Positions 1 to 12,689 of a stretch of 64,000 nt of DNA are shown piece after piece (positions within the stretch are counted from its first letter, which is position 1; each line of letters starts with the position of its first letter). Both the position numbers and the translations under genes were made by a program. The notes beneath the pieces are model-generated. The model saw only the letters and a program-made list of their open reading frames with translations, had not been told where the DNA came from and made no database searches. This DNA is from Coriaria nepalensis (Eukaryota > Streptophyta > Magnoliopsida > Cucurbitales > Coriariaceae): contig CP114486.1 of NCBI GenBank assembly GCA_027186245.1, forward strand, positions 8,694,501 to 8,758,500, read 5' to 3'.

Positions 1-14
1 GATTTTGTATGTAG

Positions 15-2496
15 ATGGAACAACAAATTTTGCTCATTGCTATCCTAGCTTTGCAGTCTCAGTGGGAGTTTTATTTCAAGGAAATCCTGCAGCTGCGGCT
101 GTGGTATTGATTTACATTAGTTTTTACCAGCTCTTTTCACAAATTGCTTCTTTATTGAAAGGGTTCACAACAGGAGACCCTTATTTTAACTAACTTTAAC
201 TTAAATTTGACTCCTTATACTGTCAGACTGTATCTGCTTCATTTTGACTATGAAACTTGCACAAGTTCGGTCATGTAATATTTACTAGAAGTTTCCCTAG
301 TTGATTATTTTCTATTTGATGTAGACTTAAATCACTTCCATGATGCTATTGCAGCTTATTCGTGGATGATAAGGGGAAACAGGATATATATAGTTATTGT
401 TATATTTCTCATTGTCAACAATATTGTGATGAATAACTATTGATAACAATAGTTGTTCTTTGGCAGTTATACATAGTTTAAAATTGTCAGTCTAAACGTA
501 TTTGATACAAAGCTATTTTCAGGTGGAGTTTGTCGGCGGGCCTATGTGTTGGAACACTCGAATATTTTCAGCCACTGCTGGTTCTGTCTAATCATTTTTG
601 TAAATGCTCCATACCATCAATATACCTTCTGTTTCTTAGCAATAGTTATTTCAGGTGGTGGAGCATTCTGTAATGGACAAAGAATTCATGTCAGTAAAAA
701 TACTAAGGTTTGTTCATTATATTATGGTCTGTATCGTAATATCCAATTTTTGCCTGAACTAATGAAATTATCACACTGTTGCCTAACTATGTATTTGCAT
801 GCTCCAGATCCTTTCATACAACTCAAAAGTAACATTACATCCACCTTCTTCCTTCGTTCTCAGGTAGAACAATCACTTCTAGTGACAGGATTTGGGTATG
901 ACCATGATGAGGCATGGGCTACCAACATTGATTTGTTCAAGGAATTCACTGATGTCAGCAGGGTAATAATTAAATGTTCTGTTCTACTAACGACCTATTT
1001 TCATCAAGAAGTCTGTCACATGCTTTTCTTCCCGCTTTTCATTCCACACATATCTTATTTAGTTATTTATTTATATGGATAGTTATTAAACTTTCTGCAT
1101 CTCAAAGAACAGGGTGTAAGACGGCTCGGTGCAGCTTCAGTGGACATGTCACATGTAGCTTTGGGGATTGTGGAAGCATATTGGGAGTATCGTCTAAAGC
1201 CATGGGATATGGCTGCAGGTGTTTTGGTAATGTAACAGTATATTGCTTTTTAAGATCCATATGTGAATGGGGATGCTTTGGTGTTAATTATACATCTGAG
1301 TGTGTATCCGACAACTTTCTTTAAATGAACATATGATCAGTGGGTCCCATAACCTAAAACCAAGAAATTTTGTCATTCTAGTATTATAATTTTCACTTAC
1401 TTCAAAGATCCAGAAACTTGTTCTAAGATACCTTGCCATCTTTTGAGACACACTGAACATTGTTTTGTTAAAAAAGGTTGTCATTCACGCTTTTCTTTTC
1501 AAGGTAATGACCTTGTTTGAAATTTGAATAGTTGGACATTGATTGTGAATGTCTCTTATTAATTTATTTCTTTCATTGCTCGAAGCAGTTAGTTGAAGAA
1601 GCAGGTGGTACTGTAACTCGCATGGATGGTGGAAAGTTCTCTGTTTTTGATAGATCTGTTTTGGTATCAAATGGTGTGCTACATGACAAGGTTAGTCTTT
1701 CTGGCTTATTCTTTCATCCAGTGGTGTTAACAACATAACTTCCCTAGTTCTACAGGATCACTAGGATAACCTATTTAATTTACAACATCGCTTCAGATCA
1801 TCTTATCTTTTTCATTTTTCTTTTCATTTATTATTATTTTATCTGCATGTGTTTCTCACGTACAATCTTGGTCGCAGAAATGTTTTTACTGTTACTATTG
1901 TACTGAGAAATGGTGCCAAATATGGTTCCTAGGAAGTTCGGACTCGCAGATAGCACTTTCTTATTCATTGATAAATTATTTTCATCCTTTATTAAATGAT
2001 TAAATATCTATCTTACTTAGGGCCAGTTTGCCCTTGGTTTTCAGAAAAGCCAAGCTTGAACTTTTTCCCTTCACATTTGAGTGCCTGATAGAAACAGTTG
2101 ATTTGGCCACTGTAGTTATATGGTTTGTTGTATTAATTATTATTACTATGGGCAACTGGCGTCATAATTACTTTTTTTTTTTCCTTTTCTTACTTTACTT
2201 GAAACCATTTTGGGCAGGTTTAATTTTATATGTATTTACATAAAGAATGTGTTATAGTGTAATCACAGAATCTAAAGGACACGATTATTTAAGCAAAGTT
2301 CTGGGGTTTCTAATATTCTCATTGTTTAAAGGACACGATTACAGCTGTTTTTGATCTAATAGAGAATAACTTAGTATTCAATTGTTGTGAACTGCAGCTT
2401 TTGGAGAAAATTGGACCTGCCACAGAGAAACTCAAGATCAAAGGCATTGATTTCTCATTGTGGTATAAGCCGGAAAATTACCCTACAAATTTTTGA
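15..2496 (+). CDS. IMPL1: Inositol monophosphatase-like protein IMPL1, 5'-truncated by window edge
   Basis: Mg2+-dependent phosphatase of the inositol monophosphatase superfamily. The closest plant family I recognise is the plastid-targeted IMPL1, which acts on inositol monophosphate and related sugar phosphates. Seven 3' exons are visible: 15-103, 523-580, 655-707, 864-962, 1113-1226, 1589-1690 and 2398-2496. All junctions are GT-AG and the joined frame is open for about 204 codons, roughly the C-terminal half of a usual 370-residue protein. Seen in the protein: the second half of the metal-site motif (DGTTNFAH), VSVGVLF, the GGGAFCNG loop, TGFGYDHD, the substrate-site motif KPWDMAAG and the tail IDFSLWYKPENYP. 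The usual NFAHGYPSF reads NFAHCYPSF here, a Gly to Cys change. The first exon boundary (AG at 13-14) is inferred because the upstream exon is outside the window. The next gene is convergent, with 444 bp between the stop codons. Confidence 0.93.
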
Positions 2497-2940
2497 CCTG
2501 CCCTGTAAGTGTAATTTCTCCCCCCAATTTAATTATGTATACTAGCTTACATCGCATTAGATGTTGAGCATAGGTTATTAACATTACTTTTGGCCGTTGG
2601 ATCTATGCATAAATTGTTGTTGTTACTCTTGGAAAGTCTGACAAAATGAATTGTACAAGGAAGCATCTTATCTTAAACTATTTCTCGTGGTTTTTCACAA
2701 ATAAAACAGGATGTTATTACTATGAAATCCTTTTATTACTTGTAATATCAACCCCTACTTGCGGTTTTAGATAAGTTGTTATACATCATACATGCAAACA
2801 TTCATGGAAAGGTTGTACGTGTAGTTATGATACACGAGGTATTCATGGAACCGCTCTAGAATTGATTCCTATATTTATTGAGGTAAAAGTATGAATTAAT
2901 ACTTTAAGAGCATGTAAGAATCCTTGGGGATGGAGATTTG
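2497..2940. other. Shared 3' region between convergent IMPL1 and PP2-A genes
   Basis: AT-rich DNA between the two stop codons. It must hold both 3' UTRs. I see no third gene or repeat in it. Confidence 0.6.
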
Positions 2941-3856
2941 CTAGTTCTTGGGGCGAATGGCCACACCTTTGATGAGGAGCCCCCTCTTCCAGTTTCCACC
3001 TTCATATTCATACAAACTGAATTCAATCTGTCCAGCCTTGTCTGGAAAAGTTTTAAACTCACCAACAGGGATCTCGATCCACTGTCCTCTCTGCTTTTGC
3101 ATCAAGTTTTCTTTGCGCACTTGCTTGCTCCCATCAGGAAGAGTAAGCCTAAAATTTACCGGAACATCCCATCCATATGATGGATCCTCGATCATTATCA
3201 CAAAGGCTATTTCGTACACAATCCCAGGTGAGAGCTTAGCTGTGTCGAAATGCCCATGCACTTCAAGCCAACATACATCTAGGAGCTGAGCCACATCAAC
3301 CTCTGCATCACTGCAATTAATTGTGATCATTAGAGGTTGATTACTGTGGTGAGAGAATGTATTAAAGAAACAGAAAATTCAAATTGAGACCGTGGCTCTA
3401 GGTTCAGCTTATTAAACTGATGTTCAACAAAACAGACCTGAATGGTGGATTTTTTGTTATATATTTGTAGGATTATAAACCGGAAATCATGGTTCAAAAG
3501 CGAACTTTAGGTCTAGATAAAACAAGCAGAAGTAAATGAAGCCTAAATAAAAGAAACCTTGTATTTGTGTCTTTGCGGTGTGTCCATTTCCAGTAGCGGC
3601 GGTCTTCAACCCAAGTGATTGAGAGATCCTTTGCATACACTGTCAAGCTGTTGTTACTCTTGCTCTTGCTGTCTACCCCATTTCTCTGCACTGGCTTTGC
3701 TTCTGCAGCTATTTCGTCTACTACTGCCTTGGTTATACTATTAGTCTCATCATGGCCATGGCCATGATTAGAGTGACTGGGCTCGGCCTTGACTTGGCTG
3801 AGCGGCCGAGTTGGCTGCAACTGTGAACCCTCTTCCTGTGACCACCCTGTTCCCAT
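2941..3856 (-). CDS. PP2-A9: Phloem protein 2-like lectin, PP2-A9/PP2-A1 type
   Basis: Carbohydrate-binding protein of the PP2 (Nictaba-related) family, cytosolic or found in phloem sieve elements. Two exons on the - strand, 3856-3558 and 3310-2941. They join in the middle of a Ser codon (donor gtttct, acceptor ttgcag) to give 222 residues. Residues 1-75 are a low-complexity Ser/Glu/His-rich leader with a GHGHGHD-like stretch. The PP2 domain then runs to the C-terminus. It shows the family hallmarks YAKDLSITW, RYWKW, LLDVCWLEVHG, YGWDVPVN, RGQWIEIPVGEF, IEFSLYEYEGG and the terminal KGVAIRPKN. No signal peptide is visible, as is usual for the family. I choose PP2-A9 rather than PP2-A1 because it abuts IMPL1, as PP2-A9 does in Arabidopsis from memory; the protein alone would only support PP2-A. 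The frame is intact with no sign of decay. Confidence 0.9.
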
Positions 3857-4916
3857 TTTTCACTCATTGATAATATTGTTACGGTTTGCTTTTATAGCAT
3901 GTATGCAAGGAATCATATTCAGCTTTATTCGCACTAGGAAAGTGAGAAGTACTGAAGACGATGAGCATCTTGAATGACACGGTATGATTTTATCCGATAA
4001 GATGCCGAAGGGGCAGGTTTATGCTCCTGTACACGCACCATTTTTTTATTCACAGTATATGACAATTTGAGGTTTGGACGGTCCCTCTCAATTTTAACGC
4101 TAGAATAACTTTTTGCTCTTATTCCAGATAACGCTTCCCATTATGATTCCTGTGGAAATATATCTTCAGTAGCCTGCTTTGAAAAATACATGCTGAAAAC
4201 ATGGTTCACAAATAAATCACAACAATCCTAAACTAATGCATCATATTCATACCCTTAAAATCGAAAGAACAAGGTGATGTACTCTTTCTTTTCAGGTAAA
4301 CTTATACCGACATGCTTAAGAGACCGTAAACATATTAAAGACGTGAAAAAAGTAAATAGCAGTTTCTACCATTGCCGACTCATTATATCATTTAACTCCA
4401 AAACACCCTTTGTAAGGTTGACTCTGTTTTCTTTGCTCTCTTTGTTGAAATACAAGATGAAGTTGTAAAAGGAGTAATGGAGAAGATCAAATGAATTTGT
4501 TATCTTGGGAGGAACGATGAAGTTTTTATCTTTGTACCAATAACACTTCATAGCCACGTTCTTCCATCACAAAAATTCTTGCTAATGACTTCATCACTTT
4601 TTTGGTAGAGATATTTTTGAGCAAATTTTACGGGTATACACTGCCGAGTGCCGAGAGGCATACATACCAGTAAATGAAAGATGTCTATATTACGCATTCA
4701 TATATGTACTTAACTTAATTGTATCATTGGATAATTTACCATATCATATTTAAGTCGGACTATCGATGGATATGTTTCATCCGTGAAAAAAATATTTTTT
4801 AGAGCTAGAATCCCATCTTCTTTTAAAAGCTTAGAGCGTTGGGGAAATAGGTTGAGGCCCAATTGGGCTACCGGTTTCTGGCTCAACCCATGACCTGCAT
4901 CCTTTGTCGGGTTCAT
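3857..4916. other. Intergenic; PP2-A 5' region, no gene seen
   Basis: About 1 kb of AT-rich sequence upstream of the PP2-A gene. Short open frames (for example 4710-4916 on the - strand) lack any family signature. No repeat recognised until the GC-rich hAT-type end at about 4917. Confidence 0.5.
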
Positions 4917-7015
4917 CTAGAGGTGGCGATTCAGGCCGGCGCGGCCCGGCTCGGCTTCAGCAAGGCACGGAATGGCCCGTGCCGTGCCCGTGCCTGAAAA
5001 TAAGGGCACGATAAGGCATAGAAACTTTAACAGTCCCGGTCCGTGCCATGCCGAAAGGTTGATAACTATTATATATTTTTCTTATATTCAAATGTTTAGA
5101 TGTTTTCTTATTTATGTTATATCAAATGGAGAATGCGAATGTCAAACCAGAAAGGAAATCCAAGAGAAACAAAAGGGTTTAGAGTTTGGACATCTCAAGT
5201 CTCAAGAAGAAACAAGGTAGTTCATACACTATTAATAAAGATCTTGCATTAAAAAGTATTATTTGGCCAAAAAAAATCTTGTACTAATTGAAAGGTTTTA
5301 ACGTACAAAATGATTTCCAGTGAAAAAACCCCTCCCTGCCATGGTGTATGGGAAAAATCGGTCATCAACCTACGATGCAAGATCTAAAAATGAAAAATAA
5401 AAATAATCACAAATTTACAATAATAGATCGAATTCTCTAAATTTCAGAACTATCTCCTACTCCTTGACTAGAACTAGAATTTTCGTATTCGAGGTATAAA
5501 GAATAAAAAACTCAAATTAAGTCCTCACTTTCCATGCGATGTTGATCTCTTTTAAGGGCGCATTCCCAATCTCATAGGCTTGATAATAATCTCACCATAT
5601 TTGGTGTTAATGATGTTCTTCGATCATTAATAATTCGCCCACCTATGCTAGAACTTAAACTTGAGAAACCCTTCCATTTTGAAAGTATTTCCCATAACAA
5701 TATATTTTCTATTTGTTTTTTCTTCCGTCATTGAGGTTGTAAGTCACTGTACTTGGTTTCATAAACACTTAAAATTTGATACAACTTATCAGAAGCATTA
5801 GCAATTTCAGAAGTACAATCAAAATTTAAGTTATCACCAATAACAGTAAGAATTGCTTTATAACCTTCAAGCTTAATCCTAGGATCTAAAATGTCTTTTA
5901 AAGAATACAATAGCAGAATATCAGACGAATATTTTAAAAAAATTTCCTTTATTTTAATTACAATAGATCCAAAAATAACATCATTGATATACTAGCCTAA
6001 AATCGAAGCCATTTTAAGAAGTTTTGGAAGAACCAACGACAAAATAAGATAATAAACACCAGAAAGAAACACAATAGAGTTGTAAAAAACTTCGAATAAT
6101 GTAGTAAATTTTTTAACAGTATCCCAATCATTATCAAATAATATAATGTGACCTTTTTTCTAATGATAAAATAAACTAATTTCATTACTATAAGGTAAGG
6201 CATGCTTTAACATAGTATAAGTAGAATTCCATCTAACATCCATATCAAAAGAAACTTTTCTAGGTTTTTTATTTAAGGAAATACAAAAAGTCTTAACTGC
6301 AAAAACACACAAATTTGAATTACCTAGGCAAGCTAATGCATCTCTAATTTTTTCAATTTCTTCACTTACTAATTTCAAACCTTCTTTAACTATTAGGTTG
6401 ATAACATGACAAGCGCAATATTGATGCAGGAATATTCCACCATTATATCCACCTAATTCAGATTGTAAAAAATTTATAGCTCTCGTATTTGCAGAAATAT
6501 TATCTAAGGTGATTGATATTATACGTTGTTTTATATCAAACTTGGTTAAAACTTGTAAAATTAATTCAGAAATATTTTCAGCATTATGTTCATGCTCAAT
6601 TACTCTAAAACCTATGATTTTTTTATTTATTTAGTACCCATTCAGAATCTAAATAATGTGTGACTACAGATAAATAATCTTGTTTAGATCGAGAACTCCA
6701 AATATCCGAAGTTAATGCAATGCTAACATGATGTGCTCCTAATTCTAATTTTAAAGCATCACGTTATTTTTTAAAATATAATTCTAAATATTTTCTAATT
6801 GTATTTCTACTTTTTTTATAATAGTGCAGATTAAAACAATTTTTAAGAAATTCTTCAAAATATGGACTTTTGCCAAAACTTATAGGAAAATAAGAAACAT
6901 CAATTAATCTAGCTAGACCTTCTCTAGTTCGTGCATCATCATAAGATCAATTACTAACCGTACCATTAGATTTAAAAGCAAAAGTAGATTGAGTTATACT
7001 TGTAGTTTTTCTTTT
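4917..7015 (-). mobile_element. Degenerate hAT DNA transposon
   Basis: The left boundary is a sharply GC-rich stretch (about 4917-5060) in an AT-rich context. It begins with a hAT-like AGAGGTGGCGAT end followed by repeated GCACGG/GTGCCGTGCC blocks, a known subterminal pattern of plant hAT elements. It is followed by a decayed hAT transposase on the - strand. The same GC-rich end and a second internal block (about 5228-5330) recur in the element at 43254-44312. The right end is not identifiable; LTR-like DNA starts near 7070 and may have displaced it. No target-site duplication could be assigned. Confidence 0.75.
5520..7010 (-). pseudogene. hAT transposase (RICESLEEPER/zinc-finger BED type), inactivated
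   Basis: Read on the - strand from about 7010 down to 5520, the translation follows a hAT transposase in order: DARTREGLARLID near 6930, LTSDIWSSRS near 6700, a block with CACHVINLIVKEGLK near 6400, VRWNSTYTML near 6220, DPRIKLEGY near 5870, and the C-terminal dimerisation segment (GGRIINDRRTSLTP) near 5620. At least six in-frame stops or frame changes break it, so it cannot encode active transposase. The N-terminal BED zinc finger is missing or outside the recognisable part. The first conserved Asp region (TSDIW) and the RW motif are still readable. The domain order leaves little doubt about the family. Confidence 0.85.
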
Positions 7016-7069
7016 TTCTTTTTTTCTCAGAAAAATCTCTACCAGGAAAAAAAAGACTCTTTAAATTAA

Positions 7070-8560
7070 TTAGAATGAGATGTATTTATAGAACTCTATT
7101 AGATATTTTGATTAATTGAAACTCTTTTAAATGAATTAAACTGATAATTCAATCATAATAAGATGATCATCAGATGATATATTTGATATCATTAAATCTT
7201 TTCAAATCTTATTTAAAATAGTTTTATCTTTTTTAAATCACATCAGTTTAATGATATATTTAATATGATCAAATCTTAGAAAATCTTAGAAAATAAAATT
7301 TTATTTATTTTAAACTATATCATTTTTTTAATAATACATTTGATTTAGTCAAACATATTCAAATATTATTTAAAACAAAATTTCATCTATTTTAAATAAA
7401 AAAACATATCTTATTTGAATTTTTAAATTAGTTTCTTACACTAATGTAATTTGACTTACAAAATCTTAATACTAAATTAATATCTCATATCACAATTTAA
7501 ATACATCTTTTACTTAATTAATTCCTTAATTACTTAATAACACTAATTATCTCATAATTATGAATTTGCCCCAAAAATTATTTTCTTACAAATAAGTCAT
7601 TTTTCAACATTTGTCATTCTTACCCTCAACAATGTTTTATAGAAACGACATGGACCATGGACCTATAATTCTAAGCTTCAATAAATTAGATTATTAATCA
7701 AACTTTTTGATATAATAAATCTTAATTTATCAATCCCAATATTATTCCACTAAAAATATGAGATTGCACTCTTGTAGTTATAGAATATATTTACTGAGCA
7801 ATCTCTAGTAATCCATTAATATAATCATTTCAGACATTCAATATTAATTCATAATTAGAACAAGTCAAATTTACCATTTTACCCCTCTAATTATATCTTT
7901 ATCCTTAAGTACCATTATTTTACTAGTGAACGGTCAATTTATAACTTGATTATAAATTTGAGCTCAAACCATTTAGTTCCAGAATTAACACTTAAAGGAA
8001 TCAATATACAATCTTCTATGAAGAAGGTTTGGATTTCATATCTGTAAATCATGTTCTCAGCCACTTATCTCAATAAATCTCCAAAACAAAAGTCTTTAGT
8101 TTGATATACAAACAAACTGTGACGAGTGATCAAAAGATCTAGTTGACATAAATAGGAGTTCGTGACTACTCAGGATTCATATTGATCTGCATATGATCAT
8201 CGATTAATACGAATTTAATTCTTTATAGTAAACGGTATTTTAATAAAGAATTAATTCATACGAGTCATTACCTATATAATCTAATTATATAAACCACATC
8301 GACTAAGATGTCTATCTACATCAGTGATCCAGATCTAGATCACATATATTCATAATGCTAGTGGACTGTACTAGCAATCACTATATTAAAGATTTCATAC
8401 TTTAATATGTTGCGGACAATTTAACTCATTATCTATAATTCTCTCATACTAATACAAGATTATAGTTACATTAATGTATTTAGAATTTTTTGATATTTAT
8501 TCATATTATTACTCGATAATAATAGATTCACAACAATTATATTTAGAAAAATGTCATTTT
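7070..8560 (-). repeat. LTR-like retrotransposon DNA (probable solo or truncated Copia LTR)
   Basis: Very AT-rich, non-coding 1.5 kb. It has the text style of long plant Copia LTRs, including a block near 8110-8180 that I recognise as LTR-type when read on the - strand. No matching second LTR, primer-binding site or polypurine tract was found nearby, so limits and orientation are approximate. It differs from the LTR family at 20.5 and 52.6 kb. Confidence 0.45.
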
Positions 8561-10235
8561 TATTAATTTTAGTAAAACAATACTTATTAGATACTTTCAG
8601 AGCACTTTGCCCAATAATTTTCTCATAGAATCTAAGAGAGACATTATTGTAAATATTCTGATCGAAAAATTATACATTCAATGCCCTCGAAGAGTGCTTT
8701 GTCATGCTAGATCACCGACATATCCTTTATCTTCACTTACACCTTACACTTCCGCTGAGTCTAACGAGGCTCAGGTGCGGAGCATCATTAAGCTTTCACT
8801 TGCTTTCGAACTCCTTTGTATCCTTACTTGATCCCATCTTCTTGAATAGGAGAATAGCCTAAAAAAAGGAAGAAAAAAGCTCTGTACAGAATGTCTTCCA
8901 GAATGCCGCTGTTGGGTGGTGGCGTGGGCTGCATGGGGAAGTGGCCATGGGTCTACTACCCTTAGGGTGGCGGCGACATATCATTGTTGCAGAACAATGC
9001 TAATTGGATTAGGTTATTTTTGGATACTTTCCTAAAATTAAATAAAATATAATCTTTGATTCAAATTAATTAAATTATAATTTTGATTATGTAAATGATG
9101 ATTTCATTTGATAAATATTTGGTAAGTAAAATAATATAAATTGTTTACATGTGTTATACCATTATATCAAATACAAAATCAATTCAATTTTCTTAAGTAG
9201 TTTATGTGAATTTAAATGTGATTGAGAACTTTATTTTGACATGTTTCATAAATTCTAGAAGTGGCTCTAAAATAGTAAACTTTCCAAAATAATATTTTTT
9301 GTTTTGTAAGCGACTCAATTAAGAAACTTTCCAAATATGTAAAGTTGATATTTCTAGCAAGCATATTTTGTTGTTTATTGAAATAATTAAAATATACTCA
9401 AATAGTATAACAAGAATAGATCTAAAGACTTGTTTGGATTTCTATGAACATAGCATTGTCATGCATCAAAAGACAGAAAAACAAAAATATAAGAATGATT
9501 AAAATTGGTTTACCATGCTCATGCATTAGATGTATGTGATTTAAATTGTTAAATGTACATGCATAATGAGAGATATATATATATATATGCTTGGTTAAAT
9601 ATGTTATCACATCATATTTAAAGTCCATGAGATAAAACATGCATGATATATATATGTGACTATTTTGATGAGACCAAAAAATAAAATCCTTTCTTTGATT
9701 ATATTGAGTTGTAATTGATTATAAAATTATTTTATGGCTTACCTTCCAAACATTATAATACATTTGATATTTGCATTAATTATAAGTTGGCTATGGATAC
9801 ATGGGACTTATACATTGGCGTAATTAATTATTTTTGCATGAGATGCGTGACTGAGTCGTATTATCATTCTAGACATTGACATGGACACATACATCTAGTT
9901 TAATACATTACGTTTCACAATATTTGGCTACAGACATGTAAGATTATGTTCTCTTACAGATAAGATAAAGGAATTATATGAAATGTAATTGCAAAGAGTT
10001 TGCTACCTTCCATGTTTATTATGATTGACTACAGATACATGAGATTATAATATTCGATGGTTGGATCCTTTTCCCACTAAGAAAAATTATTTTTCTCATT
10101 TTTTACTAAGAAAGTGAATATAATTTCGTAATAAAATAATGGGAAATACCGAATATTTTATGTGACTTTTGAAACTTCTGGTAGCCAATATTCTAAGCAT
10201 ATTTGCTTATGTTGTTCCTTTTTTTTTATGTGTTT
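8561..10235. other. Intergenic, AT-rich; no gene seen
   Basis: Mostly AT-rich sequence with a short (AT)n run near 9573-9588. A GC-richer patch sits near 8890-8990 (GTGGTGGCGTGGGC context). Frames are short and show no family signature. Nothing supports a gene; it may be the flank or LTR of the Copia gag that follows. Confidence 0.4.
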
Positions 10236-11190
10236 TGTAGTTTGCAATGTCTGAAAAAAATTGAAATTGATACTTGAGCAAAATAGATTGGTTGGTATAA
10301 ACTTTAAAGGCTGATTTAGATATCTGAGAATTGTTCTCAGATATGAATGTTCGTCTGACACTCTGAATCTACCGGTCATACAGATCCCACCTGATGGATC
10401 GTATACTGAAATAATGGCCACATTGAATAATTGGTTTGAGTAAGATATGAGTTGCAATTGATTGTGCTTGTATCGTTGAATAACGAGCTCTAAAAGCACT
10501 ATGAGAAATTTCATGTCATCGGAATTATCGATACCTTAAAGTTGTTTATGGTGAAGATACCGACAATGAGAGCTATGAGATATCTAAGACATTATCTTGC
10601 ATGAAGATGACCGAGGGCACCTCTACTAGTGACTAGGTGTGTAAGATCAATTCTTAGATAGATGAACTAGAAAGTCTAGGCTTGGAAATAAATACTAAGA
10701 TGGGTGAACATAGTGTTGTAATCACTCCCTGATTCATTCAGTTCATTTGTATGAAACTATTGGCTAAGATGGACATAAGCTTACAGGAGTTGCATGAGTG
10801 CGTACAATAGTGGAAGAGTTCATTGAGAAAAGAAAATAGGGAAATTGTTACCATAAAAGAGAATATGGAGATTGGCAAAGAGATTGCAAGAAGTATCTTG
10901 CAAGTCTAAAAAAACACAGTGATGTTGCTTGAGGTGTATTCATGATTGAAGTTAACATTTCTTGGAATGATTATACGACTTGGTTATTGGATATTAGATG
11001 TAATTCTCATATCTGTAATAATATGCAAGACTTAAGAAGTAACCGAATGTTGAAGAAAGGAACCAACGAGCCGGGAATGGAGCAAGAGTTGTTATTTTGA
11101 CCGTAGGAACTTATAGTTTATCTTTTGGCTTCTGGCTTTGTTGATATATAAAAAATCATAGATACATGTCAAGAGGTGATTTGTTCATTA
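10236..11190 (+). pseudogene. Copia gag-protease remnant (copy 1 of a family also at 61.9 kb)
   Basis: Translating the + strand in shifting frames gives a decayed Ty1/Copia gag. It starts with LEQNRLVGINF and LRIVLRYE (near 10276). A middle part follows with a DELESLGLEINTKM-like segment near 10660. A degenerate zinc knuckle lies near 10860 (EYGDWQRDC, where the metal-binding His is Asp). After it comes the start of the protease-side motif CNSHICNNMQDLRS near 11000. Many stops interrupt it. No reverse transcriptase follows, so the element is truncated. The copy at 61935-63060 aligns along its whole length by eye. Confidence 0.75.
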
Positions 11191-12680
11191 ATTAATCAAT
11201 CGTTATCAACAGTTGGTACTCATTATATTAACCTTAATCTAGAAGTAAATTCTATGTCAAATGTCAAATGTTATAATTTATTCCACTAACTAATCAACCA
11301 ACAACTTGCCACTCATAAATTCATGAGTATTATAATATGCATGGATGTTTACATAACAATGCTCACACTCCTTCCAATATCTAGATATTATTTATATTAA
11401 TTACCAAAAAATGCTCTGTTTTTTTCCAATACGCTCTCTAAGAGCTTCATAATCAATGCAGAAAGTCTAGCTAGCGGACATTTGTTGGTCAAGTCAGCCA
11501 CGTGACCATGCATATAAGAATCTATGTACATTGATCAACCTAGCTGAATATTATGAACAAGAAACAGAGAGAGAGAATAAAGCTAATTTGTGAACCAGAA
11601 ACAGAGTTACTCGACTAATAAGGGGAGAGAGAGAGAGAACAAAACGGTTGGTAAGCTCCAGTTATTTAGAACAAAAAGCTGCACCACCGGAGCCTCTGTT
11701 CTGTGAGAATGTAAAAGCAGAGCCTCTGTTTTGAGGACATCAAAGCTTATAAGCTGTTGCAAGATCTAGGTGGTTTGGAGCAACAGTCTAATTACTCTTC
11801 TAGTTGTACGTGGTAAGTTTTCTCCTTCTTCAACTTGTTCTAGTTTCCTCTTCACCATACAGTTTGATTAAAGCGAAAAGTGAACTTGCTTTGCTTGTTG
11901 ATCTTGGAAGAAGATATTTATATATTTTTTTTTTCATTTTATTATTTGTATTTATTATTTCATAAGTGTTCCAAATTTTTTTTTTTTTTTTAATATTTCG
12001 CCAAAGATAAGTGTTCCGATGATTCACTTCATTTACGTACCAGACAGGCATGAATCAATGACTCACTTAACCTAAAGTAATATGACATCGTTTAATTAAA
12101 CAAAAAAATAGAAGGGGAAAAAAAAAAACGTAAGTGAAACAACATCCTTTAACTGATGTTAAAAAACCTGCTACTTATTGATGAAGCTTCTTGAGCTTGT
12201 AAATATTTACCAAAATATTAAAAAAGGAATTCATTACAAGTGGTCATATAATCCGAAATAGCGAATGTGATGATTTCTTATATATAAACAGTGATGTTAT
12301 AGTGTACAAGCTTTAATGATGTAAGGATTTTGCATCTCTCTTGAAGGCATGATCTCAAATGGAGGATTAGCAAAATAGACAATCACCTGTAACAAGCCCT
12401 ACTTTGGTGAAACAAGCCTTTCACATTGTCCTCTCTATCACGCATAGCAAAATCAGATCCCCCAACTTCAATTTGCAAGCCTACATCAACACATAAAGCC
12501 TTGGATATCAAGATGAAAAAATGGAAAACAACCAACCTAATGCTAACAGGCACTTTTATATTATCTTGCATCGTTCTCTCTTTAATTCACTTAAGAATTC
12601 CAACAATATCATGGATTATCACTAAATGATTTTAGATTGAAAGAAAGAAGCTGGGATACAAACACTTACACTATCTATGA
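11191..12680. other. Intergenic; UTR-like GA-rich stretch, no confident gene
   Basis: AT-rich DNA. A purine-rich GAGAGA stretch lies near 11560-11640, followed by sequence ending in a good donor (gtggtaagt near 11811) that resembles a 5' UTR exon, but no coding exon follows. A short - strand frame at 12383-12571 is open yet matches no family I know; it might be a tail piece of the CACTA element next to it. Confidence 0.35.
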
Positions 12681-12689
12681 AAACATTAA

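Noticed and set aside
2938..3289. Open frames on the + strand of 80 and 113 codons
   Set aside because: They lie opposite the PP2 domain exon, whose - strand protein has clear family motifs. The + strand translations have none.
11560..11830. UTR-like exon with a good donor at about 11811
   Set aside because: No downstream coding exon was found, and purine-rich stretches with GTAAGT are common by chance.
12383..12571. 62-codon - strand frame (ALCVDVGLQIEVGGSDF)
   Set aside because: Looks protein-like but matches no family I know and has no splice partners. It may be part of the CACTA remnant.
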